Positions 16,141-27,749 are shown, counted from the first letter of the stretch. The stretch is DNA of 64,000 nucleotides from Candidatus Methanomethylophilaceae archaeon (GCA_944321505.1 CALULN010000023.1:33143-97142), one strand, 5' to 3'. The notes: generated by a model from the letters alone, not told the origin. Numbers and translations are program-made.

Positions 16141-16545
16141 GTGGCGGAGACGTTCCTGATGCAGATCGGGTACATCCCCAAGGGATACGATCCGAAGACA
16201 TCGGCCACCAGCATACGGGACAGCATCCCCTACCGCCTCTTCATGGATTTTTTCATGCGCAACATGGGCAAGGCATGGTCGGTGGAGGAGCTGGCGGCGC
16301 TCCTCGGCACCAGCAAGCCCACGGTGTACCGCCACATCAACAAGCTGAAGTCGATGGACCTGCTGGAGAGCACCGACGTCGAGTTCGACGGGCAGACCCG
16401 CAAGGGCTACCGCATAAGGTACGGGGACCTGGTGAAGGCCTGGAGCTTCACCGAGGCGAACATACAGATGGCCATGGACAACTACCGCAAGACCGTGGCG
16501 CATTTCCAGGAGCTCATGGACAAGAGGAGGTACGGCGATGAGTGA
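16141..16545 (+). CDS. winged-helix transcriptional regulator
   Basis: At least 134 residues, with an HTH in WSVEELAALLGTSKPTVYRH followed by NKLKSMDLLES and a charged C-terminal helix. The GTG at 16141 is the first conventional start, but the open frame extends upstream to 16081 with protein-like sequence (LFELQVVSNTPQTG). An AAGGAGAGG ribosome-binding site at 16066-16074 is placed for a CTG at 16081, and a TATA box (TTTAATATA) lies at about 16028. The true N-terminus may therefore be a CTG 20 codons further out. It overlaps the next small gene by 8 bp and leads the operon ending in Elp3. Confidence 0.78.
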   Translation: MAETFLMQIGYIPKGYDPKTSATSIRDSIPYRLFMDFFMRNMGKAWSVEELAALLGTSKPTVYRHINKLKSMDLLESTDVEFDGQTRKGYRIRYGDLVKAWSFTEANIQMAMDNYRKTVAHFQELMDKRRYGDE

Positions 16546-16783
16546 CAGCTACGAGATATCGAAGGGATCCAAATGCCTGGTCCGCACCGGCGAGGAGGAG
16601 GACGCGGTGGGCCTGTTCGCGGGATACGTGATGATGGGCAGCGACACCGCCATGGTGCTCCGCATGGACGGGGACAGGCTCCGCTACATCCCCGTAGCCC
16701 AGATCTCGTACGTCGATGTCCTCGAGGCCGCGGACTCCGAGTCGCCGAGGCCCTCCGGCACCGCCGGACCGTACTATGGCTGA
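16538..16783 (+). CDS. conserved small beta-rich protein next to Elp3
   Basis: An 81-residue protein, MSDSYEISKGSKCLVRTGE, with a compact beta pattern (GLFAGYVMMGSDTAMVLRMD then LRYIPVAQISYVDVL) reminiscent of small SH3-like or Sm-like barrels, and a disordered Ser/Pro tail. I do not recognise a named family. Its start overlaps the preceding regulator by 8 bp and its end overlaps the Elp3 start by 8 bp, so translation of the three is likely coupled. A role in RNA or tRNA modification is a guess from context. Confidence 0.7.
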   Translation: MSDSYEISKGSKCLVRTGEEEDAVGLFAGYVMMGSDTAMVLRMDGDRLRYIPVAQISYVDVLEAADSESPRPSGTAGPYYG

Positions 16784-18314
16784 CCTGGAAGGTCTGTCCC
16801 GCACCCTCATCGACGGGATACTGTCCGGGAGGATCCGGGACAGGGACGCACTCCAGGCGGAGAAGGTCAGGCTCTGCCGCAGGTTCTCGCTGGACGAGGT
16901 GCCCCGCAACTCCGACATACTCGCCTACGCGTCCGATGACGAGAGGGAAGCCGTCCTGCCGTTCCTGGTGAAGAAGCCCATGCGCACCGCCAGCGGCGTG
17001 GCGGTGGTGGCGGTCATGACCTCCCCGCATCCCTGTCCCCACGGGAAGTGCACATACTGTCCGGGAGGGGTGGAGATGGGGTCCCCTCAATCCTATACCG
17101 GCAAGGAGCCCGCCGCCAGGAGGGCCGCCAGGAACTCCTTCGACCCCTATGAGCAGGTGACGGACCGCATCCGCCAGCTGACCGACATCGGGCATCTGAC
17201 CGACAAGATCGACCTGATAATCATGGGCGGCACCTTCACCAGCCGGGAGCCGGAGTACCAGGAGTGGTTCGTCCGCAGGTGCTTCGACGCCATGAATGGC
17301 AGGGACGCACCGGATGCGGCCACCGCCCAGGATTGGAACCGCACCGCCACCCACCGCTGCGTGGGGCTGACGGTGGAGACCCGTCCGGATGTTTTCGATG
17401 CGGAGCAGATCGGCAGGGCCATGGCATTGGGGGCCACCAGGGTGGAGCTGGGGGTCCAGATCCTGGACGACGGCATCCTGGCCGGCGTCAACCGCGGCCA
17501 CGGCACGGAGGAGGTCCGCAGGTGCACCCGGGAGTGCAGGGACAGGGGGCTGAAGGTCTGCTACCACATCATGCCCGGCCTCCCTGGCTCGTCCCCTGAG
17601 ACCGATCTGAGCCGGTTCCGCCTGCTGTTCTCGGACCCGGCGTACAGGCCGGACATGCTGAAGTTCTACACCACCCTGGTCACCGAGGGCACGGAGCTCC
17701 ACAGGATGTGGGGGTCCGGGGAGTACGAGCCCTATGACACGGAGATCGCGGTGCGGCTGCTGGCGGACATGAAGGCGGAGGTGCCGGAGTACGTCCGCAT
17801 ACAGCGTGTTCAGCGGGATATCCCCGCCCCGCAGATCGCGGCGGGGATAACCAGGAGCAACCTCCGCCAGCTGGTGGCCGGGGAGCTGGAGCGCACCGGC
17901 AGGGCATGCAGATGCATCCGCTGCAGGGAGGTGGGCCACACCGGAGGCGTCCCGGAGGGCGCCGTGCCGGAGTTTTCGGAGATATGCTACGAGGCCTCCG
18001 GCGCCACGGAGCATTTCATACAGTGCACCGCCGGGGAGGCGCTGATCGGGTACGTGCGCCTCAGAGCATCGGCGCCGATCGCATACGTGCGCGAGCTGAA
18101 GGTGTTCGGCAGGATGGCCGCCATCGGCGAGGACGGCGACTGGCAGCACCGCGGGTTCGGCAGGGAGCTCATGCGCATGGCGGAGGAGAGAGCCATCGGA
18201 TCGGGGGCCTCCGAGATCAGGGTGACCAGCGGCGCCGGCGTCAGGGACTACTACGCATCCCTGGGGTACGCGTTCCGCGCCCCTTATATGGCGAAGGACC
18301 TCACTCTATCGTGA
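16776..18314 (+). CDS. elp3: Elp3: tRNA U34 carboxymethyltransferase (radical SAM + acetyltransferase)
   Basis: A 512-residue archaeal Elp3. It makes 5-carboxymethyluridine at tRNA wobble position 34 from acetyl-CoA and SAM, acting alone in archaea. The radical SAM cluster is in HPCPHGKCTYCPGG (about residue 85), followed by IIMGGTFTSR and GLTVETRPD. The C-terminal third is a GNAT domain with QHRGFGRELMRMAEE as the acetyl-CoA loop and VRDYYASLGY near the end. The chosen ATG (MADLEGL) overlaps the upstream small gene. The 3' end overlaps a convergent PRC-barrel gene by 14 bp. Confidence 0.95.
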   Translation: MADLEGLSRTLIDGILSGRIRDRDALQAEKVRLCRRFSLDEVPRNSDILAYASDDEREAVLPFLVKKPMRTASGVAVVAVMTSPHPCPHGKCTYCPGGVEMGSPQSYTGKEPAARRAARNSFDPYEQVTDRIRQLTDIGHLTDKIDLIIMGGTFTSREPEYQEWFVRRCFDAMNGRDAPDAATAQDWNRTATHRCVGLTVETRPDVFDAEQIGRAMALGATRVELGVQILDDGILAGVNRGHGTEEVRRCTRECRDRGLKVCYHIMPGLPGSSPETDLSRFRLLFSDPAYRPDMLKFYTTLVTEGTELHRMWGSGEYEPYDTEIAVRLLADMKAEVPEYVRIQRVQRDIPAPQIAAGITRSNLRQLVAGELERTGRACRCIRCREVGHTGGVPEGAVPEFSEICYEASGATEHFIQCTAGEALIGYVRLRASAPIAYVRELKVFGRMAAIGEDGDWQHRGFGRELMRMAEERAIGSGASEIRVTSGAGVRDYYASLGYAFRAPYMAKDLTLS

Positions 18315-18537
18315 CGGTGCCCTCGCCCACACTCAGCTTGGTGAAGGCGTAGACCGCACGCCCTTTGGAATCCACCCGCTGCCCGGGACGGGCCTGCTCC
18401 CCGGCCCTCACCAGCAGGTACCTCATCTCGCCGGTGGCGGTGTCAACCACCACGTCGTCCAGCGTCCCCAGGATGCTCCCGGCCCCGGTGACGACCCTTC
18501 TCCCCACAAGCTCCTTCAGCAGCACCGTCTTGGTCAT
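18301..18537 (-). CDS. PRC-barrel domain protein
   Basis: A 78-residue PRC-barrel: LLKELVGRRVVTGAGSILGT, LDDVVVDTATGEMRYLLVRA and YAFTKLSVGEGTVTIE. It begins 4 bp after the stop of the Cdc48 gene and is almost certainly cotranscribed with it. The pairing suggests an adaptor-like or substrate-binding partner for the unfoldase, but that is inference from position. It ends inside the convergent elp3 gene. Confidence 0.8.
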   Translation of the reverse strand: MTKTVLLKELVGRRVVTGAGSILGTLDDVVVDTATGEMRYLLVRAGEQARPGQRVDSKGRAVYAFTKLSVGEGTVTIE

Positions 18538-18541
18538 CGGA

Positions 18542-20737
18542 TCACCCGTACAGCGGAGGGTCGAAGTTGGTGCCCCTCCTGCTCATCTCCCTGCCGGCGT
18601 CCACGTACGCCTGCATCTCCTCCTCGCTCACCGACGGAGTCACGGTCCTCAGCGCGGCCTCGAAGTGGCGCATTGACACGAACGCCGTCTCCCTGTCCTC
18701 GCGGTAGGCGCACATCCCCGCCTCCCTGCACAGCTCGGCCAGGTCGGCGCCGGTGAAGCCCTCTGTGCGCTGTGCCAGATCGTCCAGCGATACGCCGAGC
18801 ATCGGCATCTCCGAGGTGTGGACCTCCAGTATCCTGCGCCTGCTGTCGACGTCGGGGAGGCCGATGAGTATCTTCTTGTCGAACCTCCCCGGCCTCAGCA
18901 GGGCCGGGTCTATCATGTCGGGGCGGTTGGTGGCGCCCATCACCAGGACGTTCTCCAGCTTCTCCATGCCGTCCATGGAGGTGAGCAGCTGGTTCACCAC
19001 CCGCTCCCAGACGCCGGTGCCGTCCTGCCTCCTTTTGGGGGCGACGGCATCGATCTCGTCGAAGAACAGTATGCAGGGGGACATCTGCCTGGCTCTCTTG
19101 AATATCTGGCGTATGGCCTTCTCGGATTCGCCCAGCCACTTGCTGGCCACCTCCGGTCCGTTGACGCAGATGAAGTTGGCGCCGGCCTCGTTGGCCATGG
19201 CCCTGGCCAGCATCGTCTTGCCCGTACCCGGCGGGCCGTAGAGGAGCACGCCTCTGGGCATGGAGATCCCCAGCCTCCTGAAGTCCTTGGTGCCCTCTCC
19301 TGGCATGAACGCCTCGCGGAGCTCCCGTTTGACGTCCTCCAGGCCGCCGATGTCCGACCATCTGACGCTGGGTATGTCCACCAGCACCTCCCTCATGCCG
19401 CTGGGCTCCACCTCTGTCAGCGCGTCGCGGAAGTCCGCCATGGACACCCTGACGTCCTCCAGCGCCGCCTCCGGCGCCGGACCGTCCCTGTCCACAAGGT
19501 GCATGTGCTTGCTGAGGCACCTCATCGCCGCCTCGCGGGCCAGTGCGGCCAGGTCCGCGCCGACGAAGCCCTGGGTCATCCCCGCCAGGGCGTCGACGTC
19601 CACGTCGTCGGCCAGGGGCATCCCCCTGAGATGCACTCCGAGGATCTCCGCCCTGCCCTTCAGCCCGGGGACGCCGATCTCGATCTCCCTGTCGAACCTG
19701 CCGGGCCTCCTGAGGGCCGGGTCCACCGCGTCCTCCCTGTTGGTGGCGCCGATGACGATCACGTCCCCCCTGCCGGACATGCCGTCCATGAGGGTCAGGA
19801 GCTGCGCCACTATCCTCCTCTCCACCTCTCCGGAGACCTGGTTGCGGTTGGGGGCGATGGAGTCTATCTCGTCGATGAACACGATGCTGGGGGCGTTCTT
19901 GGACGCCTCCTCGAATATCTCCCTGAGGGCCCCCTCGGACTCGCCGTAGTACTTGCTGACTATCTCCGGCCCCTGGATGGAGTAGAACGCCGCGCCGGAT
20001 TCCTTCGCCACGGCCTTGGCTATGAGGGTCTTCCCCGTCCCGGGGGGCCCGTACAGCAGCACCCCCTTGGGGGCGCCGATCCCCAGCCTCTCGAACAGCT
20101 CCGGGTGCTTCAGCGGCACCTCGATCATGTCCCTTATCCTGCGGAGCTCCTCGTCCAGGCCGCCCACGTCGTCGTAGGTGATGGAGCTGTCTATGGTCTT
20201 CTTCTTGCTGCGGGGGCGCTCGTTCAGCACCCTGATCTCGGTGTCCGTGCCGATGACCACGGCCCCTGCCGGCTCGGTGGACACCACGGTGAAGGGCGCC
20301 AGGTTCCCCATCAGGTAGACGTTGGGGACGAACACGTCGTTGCCGGTCATGACCGGGCGGCTGTACAGCCCCTCCCTGACCCTGTCCTGGATGTTGCTGT
20401 CGAAGCGGACGGTCTTCCCCTCGGGTATGTTGGGGGCGAAGACGGCGGTCCTGGCGTACACGGTGTCCCGTTTGATTATGCGGACGGTGTCCCCCACCGA
20501 CACGCCGGCGTTGGCGCGGGTGGTGCCGTCGATGCACACGATCCCGGAGCCGTGGTCCTGGGGGCAGTCCTTGAAGACCTTGGCCGCCACCGAGGAGCGG
20601 CCGACGATCTCGATGACGTCGCCTATCTCCAGACCCAGCCTCTCCCTGGATGCCGGGTCCATGCGGGCCCTGCCTAGCCCCGTGTCGGTCTTGAGGTACG
20701 CCATGGCGACCTTCAGCTCGCCGCAAGCTCCGTCCAT
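18542..20737 (-). CDS. cdc48: Cdc48/VCP-type AAA+ unfoldase
   Basis: A 731-residue tandem AAA+ ATPase. The double-psi N-domain begins [21 protein letters not shown]1 has [13 protein letters not shown] and [15 protein letters not shown]2 has [13 protein letters not shown] and [14 protein letters not shown], each with arginine fingers in the [16 protein letters not shown] segments. The protein ends in PLYG, a hydrophobic-Tyr-X tail of the kind that docks on the 20S proteasome, so it probably feeds unfolded proteins to that protease. A TATA-like AGATATAAC about 25 bp upstream of the ATG indicates a leaderless mRNA. A PRC-barrel gene follows after 4 bp. Confidence 0.94.
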   Translation of the reverse strand: MDGACGELKVAMAYLKTDTGLGRARMDPASRERLGLEIGDVIEIVGRSSVAAKVFKDCPQDHGSGIVCIDGTTRANAGVSVGDTVRIIKRDTVYARTAVFAPNIPEGKTVRFDSNIQDRVREGLYSRPVMTGNDVFVPNVYLMGNLAPFTVVSTEPAGAVVIGTDTEIRVLNERPRSKKKTIDSSITYDDVGGLDEELRRIRDMIEVPLKHPELFERLGIGAPKGVLLYGPPGTGKTLIAKAVAKESGAAFYSIQGPEIVSKYYGESEGALREIFEEASKNAPSIVFIDEIDSIAPNRNQVSGEVERRIVAQLLTLMDGMSGRGDVIVIGATNREDAVDPALRRPGRFDREIEIGVPGLKGRAEILGVHLRGMPLADDVDVDALAGMTQGFVGADLAALAREAAMRCLSKHMHLVDRDGPAPEAALEDVRVSMADFRDALTEVEPSGMREVLVDIPSVRWSDIGGLEDVKRELREAFMPGEGTKDFRRLGISMPRGVLLYGPPGTGKTMLARAMANEAGANFICVNGPEVASKWLGESEKAIRQIFKRARQMSPCILFFDEIDAVAPKRRQDGTGVWERVVNQLLTSMDGMEKLENVLVMGATNRPDMIDPALLRPGRFDKKILIGLPDVDSRRRILEVHTSEMPMLGVSLDDLAQRTEGFTGADLAELCREAGMCAYREDRETAFVSMRHFEAALRTVTPSVSEEEMQAYVDAGREMSRRGTNFDPPLYG

Positions 20738-20800
20738 TGGGCGCGGATTGGCGTCTCGTTATATCTCATGTTCGGGGGACGTCCTGTGCGGCTGTCCTCG

Positions 20801-20855
20801 ATGCGCGCGCTATATAGGTGCGCGCATGCGTTCCGGGATAGATATGTTATAAATA
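20801..20855. promoter_or_regulatory. TATA boxes and perfect palindrome upstream of tRNA-Lys
   Basis: ATGCGCGC (20801-20808) and GCGCGCAT (20820-20827) form perfect 8-bp arms around an 11-bp spacer that itself contains TATATA. This is a candidate operator over a promoter. A second TATA box, TTATAAATA at 20847-20855, is placed for a transcript entering tRNA-Lys at 20897 after a short leader. Confidence 0.5.
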
Positions 20856-20896
20856 TGAGAACGATATCCCGCTTTCTTGCAAGCTAAAGCTATCAA

Positions 20897-20970
20897 GGGC
20901 CTGTAGCTCAGCTAGGTAGAGCATCCGACTTTTAATCGGGTGGTCAGGGGTTCGAATCCCCTCAGGCCCG
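20897..20970 (+). tRNA. tRNA-Lys (TTT anticodon)
   Basis: Cloverleaf: acceptor GGGCCTG/CAGGCCC, D arm GCTCAGCTAGGTAGAGC, anticodon loop CTTTTAA with TTT, T arm AGGGG-TTCGAAT-CCCCT, discriminator G, no encoded CCA. It lies 117 bp ahead of rpoH on the same strand. Confidence 0.96.
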
Positions 20971-21087
20971 CATGGTAGTCTTCATGAGCGATCAGACACG
21001 GATCAAGTATGAGGAATATCGAATGAGTTTCGTGAGTTCTTCTCAGGAAATGGGTTTCCCGCTGACCGGCAGCGGGGCAGTTTGTAG

Positions 21088-21366
21088 GTGAAATACTTGG
21101 CAGCAGAGAATATCCCGTTCAACGTCCTCACCCACGACCTCGTTCCCGAGCATCACCTCCTGTCCGAGGAGGAGGCTGCGCGCGTGCTCTCCGAAAAGGG
21201 GATCAGCCGCGAGCAGCTCCCCAAGATCAGGAAGAGCGATGCGGCGATCAAGGTCCTGGAGAACGTCTATGGCAAGCCCATAGCCGAGGGCAGCGTTGTA
21301 AAAGTCGTAAGGAAGAGCCCCACCGCGGAGGAGTTCGTCGCGTACAGGCTCGTCACGAGGAGCTGA
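21088..21366 (+). CDS. rpoH: DNA-directed RNA polymerase subunit H (Rpb5 C-terminal homologue)
   Basis: A 92-residue subunit corresponding to the C-terminal assembly domain of eukaryotic Rpb5: [20 protein letters not shown], then [14 protein letters not shown] and [20 protein letters not shown]. The start is GTG at 21088. A TTG at 21097 is an alternative, since a GGTGA at 21087-21091 would be its ribosome-binding site. It is the first gene of the polymerase operon, 4 bp before rpoB, which is the usual archaeal order. Confidence 0.95.
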   Translation: MKYLAAENIPFNVLTHDLVPEHHLLSEEEAARVLSEKGISREQLPKIRKSDAAIKVLENVYGKPIAEGSVVKVVRKSPTAEEFVAYRLVTRS

Positions 21367-21370
21367 TCCG

Positions 21371-24300
21371 ATGAGGGACCTTGTAGACCTTTACTTCAAA
21401 GACCGCAGCATAGTCGACCACCACATCTCATCCTTCGACGATTTCCTCTCCAACGAGGACAACCCCAACAGCAGGATGCAGAGGATCGTTGACGATATCA
21501 GGGTGCCCACCGACGACGCCGAGCGCGGGATCATCAAGCTGGATCCCGAGCGCACCGGCGGCAGGGACATCAAGATCCGCATCGGCAGGAAGAGGAACCC
21601 GGACGGCACCGTGGACCCCAACGCCAAGCCCACCATCCGCGTCGGGACCCCCCGTGTCATGGAGGCCAACGGGTACGCCCACGACATCACCCCCATGGAG
21701 GCCAGGCTCAGGAACCTCAACTACCTGGCGCCCATCACCGTGGACTTCACCATCCTGGAGAACGACGAGGAGGTCGGCACCGAGTCCATCCACGTGGGCG
21801 ACCTGCCCATGATGGTCAAGTCCAAGGGCTGCAACCTCAACAAGAAGAACATGGAGCTGGCGGAGGACAGGGCCCTCACCGATGCCGAGTACCGCGCCAG
21901 GCTCATCAGCCACAAGGAGGACCCCAGGGACCCCGGAGGCTACTTCATCATCGGCGGGACCGAGAGGGTCCTGATCACCCTGGAGGACCTTGCGCCCAAC
22001 AGGATCATGGTGGAGTACAGCGAGAAGTACGGCTCCCGCGTGGAGGTCGCCAAGGTCTTCTCCCAGAAGGAGGGCTACAGGGCCCTGACCCTTGTGGAGA
22101 AGAAGAAGGACGGCACCATCATGGTCACCGTCCCCGTGGCATCCGGGTCCATCCCGCTGGTGGCCATGATGAAAGCCCTCGGCATGGAGTCGGACAGCGA
22201 CATCTTCAACACCATCGTCTCCCACCCCGAGATGACCAACCTGGTCTACGCCAACATCGAGGGGAGCTACGACAAGAAGAACTACCCCCCGAACGGCTAC
22301 CGCACCAAGGAGGACGCCATCGCGTACCTGGAGAGAAACTTCGCCGCCGGTCAGGCGAAGGAGTACAGGACCAAGAAGGTGGAGTCCATCCTGGACCGCT
22401 CCCTGCTGCCCCACCTGGGCGACACCGAGGCGGACCGCGAGAAGAAAGCCATCTTCCTGGGCAGGATCGCCCGCTCGGTTCTGGAGATGTCCCTCGGCCT
22501 CAGGGAGGAGGACGACAAGGACCACTACGCCAACAAGAGGCTCAAGCTCTCCGGCGACCTGATGGAGGACCTGTTCAGGACCAGCTTCAGCAGCCTGATG
22601 AAGGACCTCAAGTACCAGCTGGAGAGGAACTGGAGCAGGAAGAAGGACGCCATGAGGATCGGATCCTCCATCCGCCCCGACCTGCTGACCCACAAGCTCC
22701 TCCACTCCCTCGCCACCGGCAACTGGGTGGGAGGGCGCGCCGGAGTGTCCCAGCTGCTGGACAGGACCACCAACATGTCCGCCATGTCCCACCTCAGGAG
22801 GGTCACATCCTCGCTCACCAGGAGCCAGCCCCACTTCGAGGCACGTGACCTGCACCCCACCCAGTGGGGCAGGCTGTGCCCCTCGGAGACCCCCGAGGGA
22901 CAGAACTGCGGACTGGTGAAGAACGCCGCGCTGATCATCAACGTGTCAGAGGGCTTCCCCGACTCCGAGGTCGCCTGGATGATCCGCGAGTTCAACCTGG
23001 ACAACGTCAACAAGGAGGACGCCCGCGTCTACATCAACGGGGACCTCATCGGGACCCACTCCGACCCCGCCAGGCTGGTGTCCGAGATCCGCGAGCGCAG
23101 GAGGTGCGGCCTCCTGTCCGACGAGATCAACGTGCGCTACGACGAGCAGATGCAGGAGGTCATCATCAACTGCGACGAGGGCCGCCTCAGGCGCCCCCTG
23201 CTGATCCTCAAGGACGGCAGGACCATGCTCACCCGCAAGCACATCGAGGGCATCCGCGAGGACCGCATCAAGTGGGACGACCTCTTCAAGGAGGGCATCA
23301 TCGAGTGGATCGACGCGGAAGAGGAGGAGGACACCTTCATCGCCGTGGACGCCTACGACACCCCTCAGAGGTGCGAGCACTGCGGAAGGGCCCTGTCGCC
23401 CTTCGACGTGGACTGGATGAACCCCGGCAAGGACGAGGACGTGGAGCTCAAGTGCCTGCACTGCGGCGGCATCATGACCGTCCCCACCAAGATCCGCAAG
23501 GAGCACACCCACATGGAGGTGGACCCCATGGTCATCATCGGAATCGCCTCCGGACTGGTCCCGTATCCCGAGCACAACTCCGCGCCCCGTGTCACCATGG
23601 GCGCCGGAATGGCCAAGCAGGCCCTGGGAGTGCCGGCGGCCAACTACCGCCTGAGGCCCGACACCCGCGGCCACCTGCTCCACTACCCGCAGAAGCCCAT
23701 GGTGCAGACCCAGACCATGCAGTACATCGGGTACAACCACAAGCCCGCCGGGCAGAACTTCTGCATCGCCGTCCTCTCCTACCACGGGTACAACATCGAG
23801 GATGCGATCGTCATGAACAAGAGCTCCGTCCAGCGCGGACTGGGCAGGTCCACCTTCATGAGGACCTACCGTGCGGAGGAGCGCCGCTACCCCGGCGGAC
23901 AGGAGGACCACTTCGAGATCCCCTCCCCCGACATCGTGGGCGCCCGCGCCGACCTGGCGTACGCGTCCCTGGGCGAGGACGGCCTCATCTCCCCCGAGGC
24001 GGAGGTCTCCGGAGCCGACGTGCTGATCGGGAAGACCTCGCCCCCCAGGTTCCTGGAGGAGGAGACCGACTACCTGTCCCCGATGAAGAGGAGGGAGACC
24101 TCCGTCACCGTCAGGCCCGGGGAGACCGGGTACGTGGACTCCGTCATGGTCACCGAGTCCGAGAACGGCTCCAGGCTCGTCAGGGTCAAGGTCAGGGACC
24201 AGAGGATCCCCGAGCTCGGCGACAAGTTCTGCTCCAGGCACGGGCAGAAGGGGGTCGTCGGACGCCTGGTGGACCAGACGGACATGCCCTTCACCGCCGA

Positions 24301-24958
24301 CGGCATCACCCCCGACATCGTGGTCAACCCCCACGGTATCCCCAGCCGTATGACCATCGCCCACGTGCTGGAGATGATCGGAGGCAAGGTCGGAGCCATG
24401 GAGGGCCGCACCATCGACGGTACCGTCTTCTCCGGAGAGAGGGAGCAGTCCATCCGCGACGGCCTGGTCAGGAACGGCTTCAAGGACACCGGCAAGGAGG
24501 TCATGTACGACGGCACCACCGGGCGCATGATCTCCATGGACGTGTACACCGGCGTGATCTTCTACGAGAAGCTGCACCACATGGTCAGCGGTAAGATGCA
24601 CGTCAGGTCCAGAGGGCCGGTGCAGATCCTCACCCGTCAGCCCACCGAGGGACGCTCCAGGCAGGGAGGCCTCAGGTTCGGAGAGATGGAGAGGGACTGC
24701 CTCATCGGCCACGGCGCGGCCATGGTCATCAAGGACCGCCTGCTGGACGAGTCCGACGGGACCCAGCAGTACATCTGCGGCAACCCCAACTGCGGCCACA
24801 TCGCCATCCACGACCGCCGTGGCGCCCTGTACTGCCCCGTCTGCAAGAACAACACCAACATCTACCTGGTGCAGACCTCCTACGCATTCAAGCTGCTGAT
24901 GGACGAGCTCCTGTCGCTGGGTGTTGCCATGAGGCTTCAGCTGGAGGATTTGAAATGA
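21371..24958 (+). CDS. rpoB: DNA-directed RNA polymerase subunit B (unsplit Rpb2)
   Basis: A 1195-residue undivided second-largest subunit. Many methanogens split it into B'' and B'; an intact B is shared with Thermoplasmatales and Crenarchaeota, which supports the placement of this organism. Visible marks: [17 protein letters not shown] (fork region), a zinc-ribbon-like CEHCGR...CLHCGG insert near residue 675, [15 protein letters not shown], and the C-terminal zinc site CGNPNCGH...CPVCKN. Its stop overlaps the rpoA1 start (ATGA). Confidence 0.97.
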   Translation: MRDLVDLYFKDRSIVDHHISSFDDFLSNEDNPNSRMQRIVDDIRVPTDDAERGIIKLDPERTGGRDIKIRIGRKRNPDGTVDPNAKPTIRVGTPRVMEANGYAHDITPMEARLRNLNYLAPITVDFTILENDEEVGTESIHVGDLPMMVKSKGCNLNKKNMELAEDRALTDAEYRARLISHKEDPRDPGGYFIIGGTERVLITLEDLAPNRIMVEYSEKYGSRVEVAKVFSQKEGYRALTLVEKKKDGTIMVTVPVASGSIPLVAMMKALGMESDSDIFNTIVSHPEMTNLVYANIEGSYDKKNYPPNGYRTKEDAIAYLERNFAAGQAKEYRTKKVESILDRSLLPHLGDTEADREKKAIFLGRIARSVLEMSLGLREEDDKDHYANKRLKLSGDLMEDLFRTSFSSLMKDLKYQLERNWSRKKDAMRIGSSIRPDLLTHKLLHSLATGNWVGGRAGVSQLLDRTTNMSAMSHLRRVTSSLTRSQPHFEARDLHPTQWGRLCPSETPEGQNCGLVKNAALIINVSEGFPDSEVAWMIREFNLDNVNKEDARVYINGDLIGTHSDPARLVSEIRERRRCGLLSDEINVRYDEQMQEVIINCDEGRLRRPLLILKDGRTMLTRKHIEGIREDRIKWDDLFKEGIIEWIDAEEEEDTFIAVDAYDTPQRCEHCGRALSPFDVDWMNPGKDEDVELKCLHCGGIMTVPTKIRKEHTHMEVDPMVIIGIASGLVPYPEHNSAPRVTMGAGMAKQALGVPAANYRLRPDTRGHLLHYPQKPMVQTQTMQYIGYNHKPAGQNFCIAVLSYHGYNIEDAIVMNKSSVQRGLGRSTFMRTYRAEERRYPGGQEDHFEIPSPDIVGARADLAYASLGEDGLISPEAEVSGADVLIGKTSPPRFLEEETDYLSPMKRRETSVTVRPGETGYVDSVMVTESENGSRLVRVKVRDQRIPELGDKFCSRHGQKGVVGRLVDQTDMPFTADGITPDIVVNPHGIPSRMTIAHVLEMIGGKVGAMEGRTIDGTVFSGEREQSIRDGLVRNGFKDTGKEVMYDGTTGRMISMDVYTGVIFYEKLHHMVSGKMHVRSRGPVQILTRQPTEGRSRQGGLRFGEMERDCLIGHGAAMVIKDRLLDESDGTQQYICGNPNCGHIAIHDRRGALYCPVCKNNTNIYLVQTSYAFKLLMDELLSLGVAMRLQLEDLK

Positions 24959-27747
24959 TGCGCGGAATCACCAAGAGGATCGGATCGATCAAGTTCTCCT
25001 GCGTCTCGCCCGACGAGATCAGGAGGATGTCCGCAACCAAGATCATCACCGCAGACACCTACGACGACGAGGGCTACCCCATCGAGATGGGTCTGATGGA
25101 CCCCCACATGGGAGTCATCGAGCCCGGCCTCCGCTGCAAGACCTGCGGATGCAAGGTGGACGAGTGCCCCGGGCACTTCGGACACATCGACCTGGCCATG
25201 CCGGTCATACACGTTGGGTTCATCAAGGACATCAAGTCCCTGCTGGAGTGCACCTGCAGCCAGTGCGGCAGGCTGATGCTCAGCCCCGAGGAGGTGGAGA
25301 CCCGCAGGAAGGAGATGGAGCAGATGGAGGAGCTGGGAGGCGATGCCATCGATGCCAAGGTCTTCGCCAAGGGCACCGCCAGGGCGGGAGCCGGACACGA
25401 GGTCTGCCCTTACTGCGGCGCCGAGCAGGTGAAGATAAAGCTGGACAAGCCCACCACCTTCCGCGAGGTCACCGACAACCACAAGCTGACCGCCAAGGAG
25501 GTCCGCGAGAGGCTGGAGCGCATCCCCGACGAGGACCTGGTCACCCTGGGCATCGACCCCAAGACCTGCAGGCCCGAGTGGATGGTGCTCACCGCCCTGG
25601 CTGTCCCGCCGGTGACGGTCCGCCCGTCCATCACCCTGGATTCCGGAGACAGATCCGAGGACGACCTCACCCACAAGCTGGTGGACGTCCTGAGGATCAA
25701 CCAGAGGCTGAGGGAGAACCGCGACGCTGGAGCGCCCCAGCTGATCGTGGAGGACCTGTGGGAGCTCCTGCAGTACCACGTCACCACCTACTTCGACAAC
25801 CAGACCTCCGGCATCCCGCCGGCGAGGCACAGGTCCGGACGCCCCCTGAAGACCCTGACCCAGAGGCTGAAGGGCAAGGAGGGGCGCTTCAGATCCAACC
25901 TGTCCGGTAAGCGTGTGAACTTCTCCGCCCGTACGGTGATCTCGCCCGACCCCCTGCTGTCCATCAACGACGTGGGGATCCCGATCCCGGCGGCCAGGGA
26001 GCTCACCGTGCCCCTGCACGTTAACGAGCACAACATCGAGAAGGTCAGGGAGCTCGTGGCCCGCGGCACCGCCCCCGTCACCGAGGACGGGAAGTACATG
26101 CCCGGAGTCAACTACGTCATCAGGGCCGACGGAAGGAGGATCAAGATCACCGAGAGGAACGCCGAGGAGCAGGCCGAGGGACTGGAGGTCGATTACGTGG
26201 TCGAGCGCCAGATCGTCAACGGCGATGTGGTCCTCTTCAACAGGCAGCCCTCGCTGCACAGGATGTCCATGATGGCCCACAGGGTCAAGGTCATGGACGG
26301 GAAGACCTTCAGGTTCAACCTCTGCGACTGCCCTCCGTACAACGCGGACTTCGACGGCGACGAGATGAACCTCCACGTCCTCCAGAGCGAGGAGGCCAGG
26401 GCGGAGGCCCGCATCATCATGCAGGTCCAGGAGAACATCCTCTCCCCCAGGTACGGAGGCCCCATCATCGGAGCCATCCACGACCACATCACCGGAGCCT
26501 ACTTCCTGACCCACGACAACCCCAGGTTCGACAGGCCACAGGCTATGAACATCCTCACCAAGCTGGGGGACATCGAGATCCCCGAGCCCTTGGTGGACGA
26601 GAACGGCCATGAGTACTGGACCGGGAGGCAGCTGTTCTCCGTGGTCCTCCCCAAGGACCTCAGGCTGTCGTTCAAGGCATCCATCTGCCAGGGCTGCGCT
26701 CAGTGCAGGATGGAGGACTGCGAGTACGGGGCCTTCGTGAAGATCGTCAACGGCCAGCTGGTCTGCGGCACCATCGACGTGAAGGGCATCGGTAGCAGCA
26801 AGGGGAAGATCCCCGACAAGATCGCCCGCGACTACGGCGCCGACGCCGCCTGCAAGTTCATCAACCAGGTGACCAGGCTGGCCCTCGGCTCCATCATGAA
26901 CCACGGGTTCAGCACCGGCATCGACGACGAGGACATCCCCGAGGAGGCCAAGCTGCAGATCGCCGAGTTCAACAGGAAGGCGGTCGAGGACGTGGACGAG
27001 ATGGTCCAGTCCTACAGGGACGGCACCCTGGAGCAGATGCCCGGGCGCTCCCTGAAGGAGACCCTCGAGACCAAGATCATGGGCAAGCTGGGAGAGGCCC
27101 GTGAGGAGGCGGGACGCATAGCCGGTAAGCACATGGGTATGCAGAACCCCGCCGTCATCATGGCCAAGGCCGGAGCCAGAGGCTCCATGCTGAACCTGTC
27201 CCAGATGGCCGGATGCGTCGGGCAGCAGTCCGTCCGTAACGAGAGGATCTCCAGAGGGTACTGGAACAGGACCCTGCCCCACTTCGAGAAGGGGGACCTG
27301 GGGGCATTCGCCAGGGGATTCGTCACCAACTCCTACAAGACCGGCCTGTCCCCCACCGAGTTCTTCTTCCACGCGATGGGAGGGAGAGAGGGACTGGTGG
27401 ACACCGCCGTCCGTACCTCCAGGTCCGGATACATGCAGAGGAGGCTGGTGTCCGCTCTGGAGGACCTGAAGCTGATGGACGATGGATCCATCCGCAACAC
27501 CGCGGACACCGTCATCCAGTTCAAGTACGGCGAGGACGGCATCGACCCGTCCAGGGCCGTCAACGGCAAGGTCATCGACATGGACGACCTCTTCACCGAG
27601 GTCTTCGAGGACCGTGCCGACCAGTTCCTGAAGCTGGACTCCAAGCCCCTCGGTGTGGATTACGGGACGCTGGAGAAGGATGAGATGGAGGGCTTCGAGG
27701 AGGAGTTCCCGGAGTTCGAATCCGAAACCGAGTACGAAGGTGAGTGA
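24955..27747 (+). CDS. rpoA1: DNA-directed RNA polymerase subunit A'
   Basis: A 930-residue N-terminal part of the largest subunit. The N-terminal zinc site is [19 protein letters not shown] near residue 65, with a second CSQCG...CPYCG pair nearby, and the catalytic magnesium loop is [13 protein letters not shown] near residue 465. Bridge-helix residues appear near [21 protein letters not shown] two-codon choice (ATGATG) exists at the start; 24955 overlaps the rpoB stop. The frame ends in an acidic tail and overlaps the rpoA2 region. Confidence 0.97.
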   Translation: MMRGITKRIGSIKFSCVSPDEIRRMSATKIITADTYDDEGYPIEMGLMDPHMGVIEPGLRCKTCGCKVDECPGHFGHIDLAMPVIHVGFIKDIKSLLECTCSQCGRLMLSPEEVETRRKEMEQMEELGGDAIDAKVFAKGTARAGAGHEVCPYCGAEQVKIKLDKPTTFREVTDNHKLTAKEVRERLERIPDEDLVTLGIDPKTCRPEWMVLTALAVPPVTVRPSITLDSGDRSEDDLTHKLVDVLRINQRLRENRDAGAPQLIVEDLWELLQYHVTTYFDNQTSGIPPARHRSGRPLKTLTQRLKGKEGRFRSNLSGKRVNFSARTVISPDPLLSINDVGIPIPAARELTVPLHVNEHNIEKVRELVARGTAPVTEDGKYMPGVNYVIRADGRRIKITERNAEEQAEGLEVDYVVERQIVNGDVVLFNRQPSLHRMSMMAHRVKVMDGKTFRFNLCDCPPYNADFDGDEMNLHVLQSEEARAEARIIMQVQENILSPRYGGPIIGAIHDHITGAYFLTHDNPRFDRPQAMNILTKLGDIEIPEPLVDENGHEYWTGRQLFSVVLPKDLRLSFKASICQGCAQCRMEDCEYGAFVKIVNGQLVCGTIDVKGIGSSKGKIPDKIARDYGADAACKFINQVTRLALGSIMNHGFSTGIDDEDIPEEAKLQIAEFNRKAVEDVDEMVQSYRDGTLEQMPGRSLKETLETKIMGKLGEAREEAGRIAGKHMGMQNPAVIMAKAGARGSMLNLSQMAGCVGQQSVRNERISRGYWNRTLPHFEKGDLGAFARGFVTNSYKTGLSPTEFFFHAMGGREGLVDTAVRTSRSGYMQRRLVSALEDLKLMDDGSIRNTADTVIQFKYGEDGIDPSRAVNGKVIDMDDLFTEVFEDRADQFLKLDSKPLGVDYGTLEKDEMEGFEEEFPEFESETEYEGE

Positions 27748-27749
27748 GC

